From: SHAN690 sp038131955
GTDB lineage: Bacteria > Bacteroidota > Bacteroidia > Flavobacteriales_G > Salibacteraceae
Length of the DNA: 64,000 nt
NCBI GenBank assembly: GCA_038131955.1
Contig: JAYPQK010000001.1
Location: 372,001 to 436,000, forward strand
Direction of reading: 5' to 3'
The position numbers and the translations under genes are program-made. Below, piece by piece: positions 53,629 to 61,851 of this stretch (within the stretch, counting starts at the first letter, position 1; each line of letters opens with the position of its first letter). A model generated the notes under the pieces. The model was not told the DNA's origin. It ran no database searches and saw nothing but the letters and a program-made list of their open reading frames with translations.

Positions 53629-53974
53629 GGGTAATGGTCGTTGACACGAATTGAAGATCATGATCCACCGGAGGTTTCATCTTTCGAATCGAAACCTCTG
53701 TCTTTTGAACGGAGGAAAAATCGTGTAACACACGCTTCGCTAGCTCTTTAGCCACAGTCTCGATCAGATTCTTCGGTATTTGCATTACTTCCTTCGCCAG
53801 GTCCATCAACCGAACGTAGTCCACGGCTTTTTCAATGTCGTCAAACTTGATCGCAGAGGAAAAATCTCCCCACACAATGACATCGACTTCGAAAGGACCT
53901 CCTGACTTACGCTCCTCTTCATGGCATCCATGCTTGGCATAGATGCGCATACCACGCACCTCTACCCTATCCAC
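53609..53974 (-). CDS. folB: Dihydroneopterin aldolase
   Basis: The 121 aa enzyme splits dihydroneopterin to 6-hydroxymethyl-dihydropterin and glycolaldehyde in folate synthesis. Visible features are the opening DRVEVRGMRIYAKHGCHEEE, DIEKAVDYVRL, NLIETVAKELAKRVL with the substrate-binding Glu, and VSIRKMKPPVDHDL with the catalytic Lys. The start is GTG at 53974, since the first strand is conserved and the next ATG would delete it. The gene overlaps gltX by 8 bases. Confidence 0.92.
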   Translation of the reverse strand: MDRVEVRGMRIYAKHGCHEEERKSGGPFEVDVIVWGDFSSAIKFDDIEKAVDYVRLMDLAKEVMQIPKNLIETVAKELAKRVLHDFSSVQKTEVSIRKMKPPVDHDLQFVSTTITLDRTQN

Positions 53975-55493
53975 GAGATAGTCGTTCTATGCCATCGCGA
54001 AGACGTTCCAAGGTCTCCTCTTTTCCGATGAAGGCCATGATGTCTGACATGCCTGGCCCCATTCCTTTGCCCGTGACCAGCACGCGTAGAACAGGAAGCA
54101 CGGCGCCCATGCCCAGCTCACGATCTTGTAAGAAACCATTGAAGGCGTCATGCAGCGCTTCAGAGGTAAAGGGTTCCACCTTCTCAAAGACTCCCATCAG
54201 GTCGTTCATGATGTCAGCTGAATTCTCTTTCCACTTTTTCGCTACTGTCTTATCATCGTAGCTTTCGGGTGCTTCAAGGAGGTAACGGCCCTCGAGCATA
54301 TCGCTCACGAAGGTGGCTCGTTCCTTCATCAGGTTGACGTAGGCCGGCAATTGCTGCTCGGAACAGCTTAAACCTTCCTTTTCCAAGTTAGGCTTGAGTG
54401 CAGAAACGAGCTCCTCGACGGGCTGCATGCGTAGCCATTGCTGGTTGAACCAACGCGTCTTGTCAGCATCAAACTTCGCCCCTGACTTACCCACACGCTC
54501 CAAGGTGAAGTCTTGAATGAGCTCGTCCATCGAATAGAGTTCCTTTTCCGTGCCTGGGTTCCATCCTAGGAAGGCCAACATATTGGTGAAGGCTTCGGGG
54601 TAGTATCCATTCTCACGATAACCTGAAGAGATCTCACCGGTGGAAGGATCCTTCCACTCCAGCGGAAACACAGGAAATCCAAGACGGTCTCCATCGCGCT
54701 TGCTCAACTTGCCGTTTCCGTCCGGACGAAGAATGAGAGGAAGGTGGGCAAACTCAGGTCGCGTTTCTTCCCACCCCAAGAAGCGGTAGAGAAGGATGTG
54801 TAGAGGAGCCGACGGCAGCCACTCTTCTCCCCTGATCACGTGGGTGATCTTCATCAGGTGGTCGTCGACGATGTTCGCAAGGTGATACGTAGGCATGCCA
54901 TCCGACTTGAAGATGACCTTGTCATCGAGTTGAGTCGAGCTCACTTGAACCCATCCGCGAATGATATCGTGAAAGCGAACATCTTCATTGCGCGGGATCT
55001 TTACCCGAATCGTGTACGGATCGCCATTGTCTAATCGAGCCTTTACTTCATCCGCGGAAAGCGTGAGAGAGTTTTTCATCGTCATACGCACCGCGGCGTT
55101 GTACTGTGGGTTCGGCACTTTGGCTCGCTTGAGTCGCTTACGCATTTCATCGAGCTCTTCGGTCGTGTCAAAAGCGTAGTACGCGTGTCCGGCCTCAATG
55201 AGTTGATCGGCATATTGACGATACATCGGCTTGCGGTCGGATTGACGGTAAGGCCCAACATCGCCACCTTTCCATGGGTCTTCATCGGTATCCATTCCGA
55301 CCCAAGCCAAGGCTTCACGTATATAGTCTTCTGCCCCGGGCACGTAGCGCGTCTGGTCTGTATCCTCGACACGTAGCAAGAACTTTCCTTGATTCGCCTT
55401 TGCGAATAGATAGTTGAACAGCGCCGTACGAACACCACCCATGTGGAGAGGTCCGGTTGGACTAGGGGCAAATCTCACTCTAACTTCACTCAC
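53967..55493 (-). CDS. gltX: Glutamyl-tRNA synthetase
   Basis: The 508 aa class I synthetase starts VRFAPSPTGPLHMGGVRTAL, where PLHMGG is the HIGH-type motif. It has LRVEDTDQTR, GEEWLPSAPLHILLY and the KLSKRDG loop (KMSKS type). The helical anticodon-binding domain fills the last 170 residues. The start is GTG at 55493, and no ATG lies upstream in frame near it. As GatCAB is present (gatA and gatC here), GltX probably also charges tRNA(Gln) with Glu. An exact -7 box lies 21 bases upstream. Confidence 0.97.
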   Translation of the reverse strand: MSEVRVRFAPSPTGPLHMGGVRTALFNYLFAKANQGKFLLRVEDTDQTRYVPGAEDYIREALAWVGMDTDEDPWKGGDVGPYRQSDRKPMYRQYADQLIEAGHAYYAFDTTEELDEMRKRLKRAKVPNPQYNAAVRMTMKNSLTLSADEVKARLDNGDPYTIRVKIPRNEDVRFHDIIRGWVQVSSTQLDDKVIFKSDGMPTYHLANIVDDHLMKITHVIRGEEWLPSAPLHILLYRFLGWEETRPEFAHLPLILRPDGNGKLSKRDGDRLGFPVFPLEWKDPSTGEISSGYRENGYYPEAFTNMLAFLGWNPGTEKELYSMDELIQDFTLERVGKSGAKFDADKTRWFNQQWLRMQPVEELVSALKPNLEKEGLSCSEQQLPAYVNLMKERATFVSDMLEGRYLLEAPESYDDKTVAKKWKENSADIMNDLMGVFEKVEPFTSEALHDAFNGFLQDRELGMGAVLPVLRVLVTGKGMGPGMSDIMAFIGKEETLERLRDGIERLSRG

Positions 55494-55514
55494 AGTCTAG
55501 AAATTTTGGGGCGG

Positions 55515-55522
55515 CAAAGATA
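55515..55522 (-). promoter_or_regulatory. -7 box TATCTTTG upstream of gltX
   Basis: The minus strand reads TATCTTTG, an exact TAnnTTTG match 21 bases before the gltX GTG. It lies in the 124-base divergent gap shared with the DUF4175 gene. Confidence 0.55.
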
Positions 55523-55599
55523 GCTGTTGCCAAGGGCAATGGGCTTTTGGGGTATATTTTCTTTAACCCGACTTAACAATGGCCGCAAACTTTCGTTGG

Positions 55600-55607
55600 T
55601 ATCTTTG
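55600..55607 (+). promoter_or_regulatory. -7 box TATCTTTG upstream of the DUF4175 gene
   Basis: This is an exact TAnnTTTG match 10 bases before the ATG at 55618. No TTG sits 19 bases upstream. Confidence 0.55.
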
Positions 55608-55617
55608 AAGAGAATGT

Positions 55618-58600
55618 ATGGAAGACCTTCGTCGACTTCATGAAAACATTGAGGGCTACCTCAAGCGGTTCTACCTGAGTAAGTTGATCGCGGGCGGCTT
55701 GATCACACTGGGTGTGGCACTGGCGCTTGGACTGATCGTCGCCTTGGTGGAGTATGTCTATCGTCTCAATACCACACCGCGAATGGTGCTTTTCTTTGGT
55801 TTTGTGCTGATGGTGGGAGGTGTGTTGGTGAGCCAGGTCCTCAGGCCATGGATGCAATACCTAGGATGGTTTCGCAATTTGGGTGAACCCGACGCTGCGA
55901 AAGCCATTGGGAAGGCCATTCCGGATATTGACGACAGACTTTTAAACGCGATCAGTTTGGGAGAGGGGGCCAACGCCGAGCTCAAGTTGGTCCAAGCAAG
56001 TCTGACGCAAAGGGCAGGAGCTCTGAACTTATTTGACTTCAGAGAAGCGGTCGATCTGAGGGAGAGCTTGAAGTGGGTCCGTTGGACCGCCATTCCCGTG
56101 GTTGTTCTTTTTGCGATTTCGCTGTGGGATGCTCGAGTGCTGACCGATAGTGCCGGGCGTATCATTCAATACGATGAGCAGTTCATTCCTCCGGCCCCTT
56201 TTAGATTCGAGATTCTGAATGCAGATCTTTCCGTTGTTGAGGGGAAGGCGTTTGAATTGAAGGTGCTGACCGAAGGCGAGGCGACACCGAACAATGTTTT
56301 TGTGGAAATGGACCAGGCTCAATTCAGAATGAAGAAAGGTGCCGACGGACAGTTTTCTTACACGTTCAACAACGTCAGGAACGATATTCCATTTCGATTG
56401 AGGGGCGCTTCCGTCTATTCTCAACCCCTCTCTTTAAAGGTATTGTCTCAACCTAAGGTGCTCGAGAGTCGAGCGAGTATGGACTATCCTGCCTATACGG
56501 GCAAGCAGGACGAGCAGATGGTCAATCGCAGCAAGTTGGTCGTGCCTGAGGGCACATCGATCACATGGTTGATGAGCCTGAAGGATGTGGAATCGCCAGA
56601 AGTCCTGATCGGAGATGAGCTAGCTGCGGCGGACGTAAACAGCGATAATCTCTCCTTTAGCGGACGGTTTCTTGAATCCAATACGGTACGACTCCGCATG
56701 CGATCTCCTTCGGCTATCGTGGATAGCAATTCAGTAGAGGTGGTCGTTGTAAAAGACGAGTTTCCTGTGATCCAAGTCGACAGCAGGGTCGATACCGCTC
56801 GGATGATCTTTTATTTCAATGGAGACTTGGAGGATGACTATGGCTTCAGCCGTCTGCGCTTTGCAGTGGAGAACGAACAGGGGCAGGTTCTCCATGAGGA
56901 GGATATTCAGATATACCAGAACATGACCGAGCAGGCCTTCATTCATGCTTTTCCAGCCGATTCTCTGCTGAAGGTCCCCGGCGATGAGATCACATACTAT
57001 TTGCAAGTCTGGGACAACGATGCGATCAACGGAGCGAAAAGCTCTTCTACAAGGAAGTGGACCTGCCGTGCGCCTACAAGAGAGGAGTTAAAGGAAGAGA
57101 ATCAAGAACAGTTTGAGCAAACCAAGAAGTCGCTCACCGATGAAGAAAAGGCGCTTCAAGACATGCAAGAGAAATTGAAGGATGTCCGAAAGGATTTGCT
57201 CGAAAAGAAGATGATCGACTGGGAGGATAAGGAGGCGTTGAAGAAACTCTTAGATGATCGAAAGGAGATGATGGAGAAGCTCCAGAAGAAGGCGGAACAG
57301 CAACGGCAACAGATGGAGCGTTCAAATAAGTTCAATCCTTATTCGGAGGAGTTGCTGGAGAAGCAACAAATGATCCAAGAGATGTTCGAAAAGCTCTTTG
57401 ACGATGATTTCAAGGAGAAGTATGAGGAGTACAATCGACTCTTGGAGGAGCTGAACAAGCAGCAGATGCTCGACAAGCTCGATGAGATGGAGCTCGATAA
57501 TGAGAAGTTGGAGAAGGAGATGGATCGCACACTAGAGCTCTTCAAACAACTGGAGTTTGAGCAGTCACTTGAAGAGCGCACCCAGGAGTTGGAGGAGTTG
57601 ATCAAGGATCAAGAGGAGCTTCAGGAGAAGACAGAAGGGAAAGAAGAGGAAGCCTCAACTCTTCAGGAGGAGCAGCAAGATCTGCAGGGACGATTAGACG
57701 ATTTTGAAAAGAACATGGAAGACCTCGAGGGAATGAATGAGACCCTGGAGGATCGCCACGAGATGCCGGATCTGTCTGAGCCAATGGACGACGCGGAACA
57801 AAGCATGAAAGAGGCAAAGGAACAGCTGCAGCGTTCGAATGAGAACAAGGCGGGTGAACAGCAGCAGAAGGCGAAGGAAAAGATGAAGGAGATGCAGGAG
57901 TCGTTGTCACAATTCCAGCAATCCATGTCTCAGGAGCAGCAGACCGAGAACTTGGAAAATATGCGTCAGCTTTTGGAGAACATTGTTCAGCTCTCGAAAG
58001 ATCAGGAGCATGTTATGGAAACGCTCAAGCCTCTACGAGGCAATGACCCGAAGTACGTCGAGTATGCCAAGCGCCAGAAGGAACTGATGGATGATACGCG
58101 CATCGTTGAGGACTCGCTTCTGGCCCTGAGCAAGCGTGTTCCTCAGATCGACAAGAAGATCAATGACGAGGTGGCAGACGTCAAGTTCAACATGGAAAAG
58201 GCGCTGGATAATTTGACCAATCAGCCGCCGAATCAAGAGCAGCGATACAAGGCTATGGCCGCTGAGAGGCAGCAGATTTCCATGACGGCCTTGAACAATT
58301 TGGCGCTTCTTTTTGATGAGATCATCAAGAACATGCAGCAACAGATGCAGTCGAGCATGAAGGGATCAGGTCAGTGCAACAAGCCGGGTCAAGGACAGGG
58401 ATCGAAGCCTAGTGCTGCGGAAATGCGAGCGTTACAGAAGGCGATGAATCAACAGCTGCAGAAGCTGAAGGATGCGATGGAAAAGGGGAACAACCCGAAT
58501 GGAAAGCAGCCCGGTCAGAGTTCAGGAATGGGAATGGGTTCGATGAGTAAAGAATTGGCTCGATTGGCGGCGGAACAGGCAGCATTACGTAAGCAGCTGA

Positions 58601-58974
58601 GACAGATGAGTGAATCTATGGAGAAAGGTGGCCAAGTAGGCTCTGCCAAGGAACTTATGGAGTCAGTGGAGCGTATGATGGAACAGACGGAAGAAGATCT
58701 GTTGTATCAAAACATCACTTCCGAGACTATGAGGAGGCAACAAGAGATCATCACCAAATTACTGGAATCCGAGAAGGCAGATCGTGAACGAGAGCTGGAC
58801 AATAAAAGGGAATCCAAGAGTGCTGACAACAATTATCAAGTGCCTACGGAGGTCTGGGAAGAGTTTGAGAAAAAGAGGGAAAGAGAGCTTGAATTGTATC
58901 GAACAGTTCCAGCGAATTTGAAACCTTTTTACAGGAATCAAGTAAACCGCTACTTTAGTAACTTTCAAGATTGA
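55618..58974 (+). CDS. DUF4175-type membrane protein with long coiled coil
   Basis: The 1118 aa protein has two or three N-terminal membrane helices (residues about 22-46, 58-80 and 142-160) and beta-sandwich segments to about residue 480. A very long, charged Glu/Lys/Gln-rich coiled-coil region (about 490-900) follows, then a Gly/Gln/Met-rich stretch (about 905-990) and a final helix ending PFYRNQVNRYF. It resembles the DUF4175 family of Bacteroidota, whose function is unknown. It begins the run DUF4175 - RsbW-like ATPase - ybeY - mnmG, with gaps of 1 to 6 bases. Confidence 0.8.
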   Translation: MEDLRRLHENIEGYLKRFYLSKLIAGGLITLGVALALGLIVALVEYVYRLNTTPRMVLFFGFVLMVGGVLVSQVLRPWMQYLGWFRNLGEPDAAKAIGKAIPDIDDRLLNAISLGEGANAELKLVQASLTQRAGALNLFDFREAVDLRESLKWVRWTAIPVVVLFAISLWDARVLTDSAGRIIQYDEQFIPPAPFRFEILNADLSVVEGKAFELKVLTEGEATPNNVFVEMDQAQFRMKKGADGQFSYTFNNVRNDIPFRLRGASVYSQPLSLKVLSQPKVLESRASMDYPAYTGKQDEQMVNRSKLVVPEGTSITWLMSLKDVESPEVLIGDELAAADVNSDNLSFSGRFLESNTVRLRMRSPSAIVDSNSVEVVVVKDEFPVIQVDSRVDTARMIFYFNGDLEDDYGFSRLRFAVENEQGQVLHEEDIQIYQNMTEQAFIHAFPADSLLKVPGDEITYYLQVWDNDAINGAKSSSTRKWTCRAPTREELKEENQEQFEQTKKSLTDEEKALQDMQEKLKDVRKDLLEKKMIDWEDKEALKKLLDDRKEMMEKLQKKAEQQRQQMERSNKFNPYSEELLEKQQMIQEMFEKLFDDDFKEKYEEYNRLLEELNKQQMLDKLDEMELDNEKLEKEMDRTLELFKQLEFEQSLEERTQELEELIKDQEELQEKTEGKEEEASTLQEEQQDLQGRLDDFEKNMEDLEGMNETLEDRHEMPDLSEPMDDAEQSMKEAKEQLQRSNENKAGEQQQKAKEKMKEMQESLSQFQQSMSQEQQTENLENMRQLLENIVQLSKDQEHVMETLKPLRGNDPKYVEYAKRQKELMDDTRIVEDSLLALSKRVPQIDKKINDEVADVKFNMEKALDNLTNQPPNQEQRYKAMAAERQQISMTALNNLALLFDEIIKNMQQQMQSSMKGSGQCNKPGQGQGSKPSAAEMRALQKAMNQQLQKLKDAMEKGNNPNGKQPGQSSGMGMGSMSKELARLAAEQAALRKQLRQMSESMEKGGQVGSAKELMESVERMMEQTEEDLLYQNITSETMRRQQEIITKLLESEKADRERELDNKRESKSADNNYQVPTEVWEEFEKKRERELELYRTVPANLKPFYRNQVNRYFSNFQD

Positions 58975-58975
58975 C

Positions 58976-59401
58976 TTGAACAACAGGATCGCCATACGTA
59001 TCAACGCCCGCCTCGAAGAGTTGAACAAGGTCGAATCGATCATTGATCAATTGTACGCGGACGGCAAATTACCGGAGGAGGCTTACGGCAACATTCTCGT
59101 GGTAGTGAGTGAGGCTACCTTGAATGCAATTCACCATGGTTCAGGGAGTGATGCAGAGAAAGAGGTTGAGGTGATCTTTGATTTTGAAGGCACTAAAATG
59201 ACCATTGAGGTGTCTGATTCGGGCAAGGGTTTTGACCATCAGAATCTTCCGGACCCTACGGATCCAGCTGACATTGAAAAGGGAAGCGGCAGGGGTATTT
59301 TCATCATGAAGAACCTTAGCGACGAGATCGAGTTCCTCAATGAGGGTTCTACCGTTCGTTTGTCGTTTGACCTTGGCACTGCCGTTTCTGTACAAGCATA
59401 G
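58976..59401 (+). CDS. RsbW-like histidine-kinase-type ATPase (anti-sigma regulatory type)
   Basis: The 141 aa protein is a stand-alone GHKL ATPase domain. It shows the N box VVVSEATLNAIHHGSG (SEA..NAI.H), the G1 box VSDSGKGFDHQNLP and the G2 box GSGRGIFIMKNLSDEIEF. RsbW/SpoIIAB-like proteins bind and phosphorylate anti-anti-sigma factors or hold sigma factors. No partner STAS protein or sigma factor is adjacent. The start is TTG at 58976, one base after the DUF4175 stop; no ATG is available. Confidence 0.85.
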   Translation: MNNRIAIRINARLEELNKVESIIDQLYADGKLPEEAYGNILVVVSEATLNAIHHGSGSDAEKEVEVIFDFEGTKMTIEVSDSGKGFDHQNLPDPTDPADIEKGSGRGIFIMKNLSDEIEFLNEGSTVRLSFDLGTAVSVQA

Positions 59402-59407
59402 ATCGCA

Positions 59408-59845
59408 ATGATCGAGCGCGTTTTTTCCGAACACAAAGATTTTATACCCAAGCCCGTCTACCAAGATGTGGTGGAGACTGTGATCTCTCAACTGTCTGAG
59501 GATCAGGATGCTAAGTTCGCTGAAGTGTCATTTGTTATCATGAATGACGATGAGCATACGGCGCTGAATATCAAGTATTTAGATCGTGATTATAGTACGG
59601 ATATTCTGACTTTCGACATGAGTGACACAGACGAAATAGCCGGTGATGTCTACATCAACTGGGAGGTTTGTATAACGAATGCGAAAGAATATGGAGTAAG
59701 TGATGAACAAGAGCTCTACCGTTTGTTTATACATGGGCTCTTGCATCTAGTGGGTTTCGATGATCATACGGATGATGAGAAGGCGGAGATGCGTGGTCAA
59801 GAAGATCGATATTTGCAGCTTCTAGAAGACAAAAGTTTCATGTGA
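59408..59845 (+). CDS. ybeY: Endoribonuclease YbeY (16S rRNA maturation)
   Basis: The 145 aa metalloprotein has the family motif HGLLHLVGFDDHTDDE, whose three histidines bind zinc, and the upstream LNIKYLDRDYSTDILTF strand pair. YbeY takes part in 16S rRNA 3' end processing and ribosome quality control. It follows the RsbW-like gene by 6 bases and precedes mnmG by 6 bases. Its stop codon lies inside a near-parS palindrome (59834-59849). Confidence 0.93.
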   Translation: MIERVFSEHKDFIPKPVYQDVVETVISQLSEDQDAKFAEVSFVIMNDDEHTALNIKYLDRDYSTDILTFDMSDTDEIAGDVYINWEVCITNAKEYGVSDEQELYRLFIHGLLHLVGFDDHTDDEKAEMRGQEDRYLQLLEDKSFM

Positions 59846-59849
59846 AACA
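59834..59849. promoter_or_regulatory. parS-like palindrome 1 (ybeY/mnmG junction)
   Basis: AGTTTCATGTGAAACA matches the widely conserved ParB-binding site TGTTTCACGTGAAACA at 14 of 16 positions (differences at 1 and 8). The 6-base arms GTTTCA and TGAAAC are perfect inverted repeats. It covers the last ybeY codons, the stop, and most of the gap before mnmG. The link to ParB is inference. Confidence 0.6.
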
Positions 59850-59851
59850 TA

Positions 59852-61738
59852 ATGGAAAGAAAGTTTGATGTAATCGTAGTAGGTGGGGGACATGCCGGCT
59901 GTGAAGCAGCAGCTGCTGCTGCCAATTTGGGATCCAAGACACTCTTGATCACCATGGATATGATCAAGTTCGCCCAGATGAGCTGTAACCCGGCTATGGG
60001 GGGAGTGGCTAAAGGTCAGATCGTGCGTGAGATCGACGCCCTGGGAGGCTACTCTGGAGTTGTCAGTGACTACAGCGCGGTACAGTTTAGGATGTTGAAT
60101 CGTTCTAAGGGTCCTGCGATGTGGAGTCCAAGAACCCAAAATGACCGAGCTCTTTTTACCCTGAAGTGGAGAGAGCTTTTGGAGCATACGGACAACTTAT
60201 CCTTTTGGCAAGATTCGGTTACGAGTTTGTGGATGGACGGCGGCCAGTTGAAAGGAGTCAATACATCCCTTGGTATCCGATTTGAGTCGCGCGCGGTTGT
60301 ATTGACGAGTGGCACTTTTATGAATGGCCTCATACACGTTGGGCTGAAGATGATCGGAGGAGGACGAATGGGTGAGAAGGCTTCTACAGGAATTACGGAG
60401 CAGCTAGAGTCCTTAGGTTTTGATAGTGGACGAATGAAAACTGGAACTCCACCAAGAATGGATGGTCGCTCATTGGACTATTCAAAAATGGAAGTCCAAG
60501 AGGGAGACAAGGACCCTTTTAAGTTTTCATTCTTAGGGACTGTCAGATTGCGCGATCAACTCAATTGTCACCTTACCTATACCGACGAAAAAGTCCATGA
60601 GGTCATTGGTGAGAGTATCGATCAGTCGCCGATGTATAATGGACAGATTGAGTCGATCGGACCGAGGTACTGTCCTTCAATAGAAGACAAGATCCATCGC
60701 TTTGCGGATAAGAATCGTCATCAGGTCTTTGTTGAACCGGAGGGATGGAAGACACATGAAGTCTACGTAAATGGCTTCAGTACCTCTCTTCCATTTGAGG
60801 TACAAGAGAAGGCTGTAAGGTTGATTCCTGGTTTTGAGAAAGCAGTCATGTTCCGTCCGGGCTATGCGATCGAATACGATTATTTCCCTCCAACACAATT
60901 GAAGCATACGCTAGAGACGAAGTTGGTAGAAGGCTTGTTTTTTGCGGGTCAGATCAATGGAACTACGGGCTATGAAGAAGCGGCTGCTCAGGGTATGATG
61001 GCTGGTATCAACGCTCATTTAAAGTTGAATGCTAAGGCTCCATTTGTGCTCACAAGAAAGGATGCTTATATGGGTGTTTTGATCGATGATCTCATCACAA
61101 AGGGCACCGACGAACCGTACAGGATGTTTACGTCCCGCGCCGAGTATCGAATCACTCTCCGACAGGATAGTGCTGCGGAAAGACTGACCCCATTATCATA
61201 CGATCTTGGTTTAGCTTCTGAAGAGCGAATGCGTACGTTGAATAAGTTCAAGTCTCAGAGAGACATGGTTCTTAAGGCGCTAGATAAATATGCAATTCGT
61301 CCCGAAGAGGTCAATCCATATTTGGAATCTATTGATTCTAATCCAATCAAGCAGCAGGTTAAACTTTCATCGATTCTTACTCGTCCGAATGTTGAAGTGT
61401 CGGAATTGATTAAGCGATCGGAAGACTATCAAACGCACATGAATGAGAAGGTGATCTTGGATGATGCCCTAGAATCGGCCGAGATCCTTTTGAAGTACGA
61501 GGGCTATTTGAGGCGTGAGAATGAGATGGCAGAAAAGATGTCGAACTTGGATCGAATGAAGATACCGGAGGCTTTCGACTATCATGCACATCAATCGATT
61601 TCGTTTGAGTCACGGGAGAAACTGTCACGAGTACGACCTAGTAATTTGGGACAGGCTAGTCGTATCCCCGGGGTGAAGCCAGCCGACATTTCGGTGATGA
61701 TGGTGGCCTTGGAGCGCAATGTTTCACATGAAACATGA
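59852..61738 (+). CDS. mnmG: tRNA uridine-5-carboxymethylaminomethyl enzyme MnmG (GidA)
   Basis: The 628 aa flavoprotein works with MnmE to modify the wobble uridine of several tRNAs. It has the FAD-binding start DVIVVGGGHAGCEAA, MSCNPAMGGVAKGQIVREID, GRMGEKASTGITEQL, KTGTPPRMDGRSLD, PGYAIEYDYFPPTQLK, GTTGYEEAAAQG and the C-terminal helical domain with SQRDMVLKAL and SRIPGVKPADIS. The length is typical. The last codons (NVSHET and stop) are formed by a near-parS site. Confidence 0.97.
   Translation: MERKFDVIVVGGGHAGCEAAAAAANLGSKTLLITMDMIKFAQMSCNPAMGGVAKGQIVREIDALGGYSGVVSDYSAVQFRMLNRSKGPAMWSPRTQNDRALFTLKWRELLEHTDNLSFWQDSVTSLWMDGGQLKGVNTSLGIRFESRAVVLTSGTFMNGLIHVGLKMIGGGRMGEKASTGITEQLESLGFDSGRMKTGTPPRMDGRSLDYSKMEVQEGDKDPFKFSFLGTVRLRDQLNCHLTYTDEKVHEVIGESIDQSPMYNGQIESIGPRYCPSIEDKIHRFADKNRHQVFVEPEGWKTHEVYVNGFSTSLPFEVQEKAVRLIPGFEKAVMFRPGYAIEYDYFPPTQLKHTLETKLVEGLFFAGQINGTTGYEEAAAQGMMAGINAHLKLNAKAPFVLTRKDAYMGVLIDDLITKGTDEPYRMFTSRAEYRITLRQDSAAERLTPLSYDLGLASEERMRTLNKFKSQRDMVLKALDKYAIRPEEVNPYLESIDSNPIKQQVKLSSILTRPNVEVSELIKRSEDYQTHMNEKVILDDALESAEILLKYEGYLRRENEMAEKMSNLDRMKIPEAFDYHAHQSISFESREKLSRVRPSNLGQASRIPGVKPADISVMMVALERNVSHET
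61720..61735. promoter_or_regulatory. parS-like palindrome 2 (mnmG 3' end)
   Basis: TGTTTCACATGAAACA matches the parS consensus TGTTTCACGTGAAACA at 15 of 16 positions (G to A at position 9). It is nearly the reverse complement of palindrome 1 and overlaps the final five sense codons of mnmG. Two such sites 1.9 kb apart on both sides of one gene are unlikely by chance. Confidence 0.7.
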
Positions 61739-61851
61739 AAAAGCCATTCTAAGCGCCTAGAACCCCTGTATGGAACTGGGTCATGGAAATCTTGAGAAAA
61801 GGAAAGAGACGCAATAGTCGATTTAAAACACTGATAAACAGATAGATAGGG

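Noticed and set aside
57100..58500. Repeat array or low-complexity insertion in the DUF4175 gene
   Set aside because: The Glu/Lys/Gln-rich DNA is ordinary coiled-coil coding sequence in one open frame, without exact nucleotide repeats.
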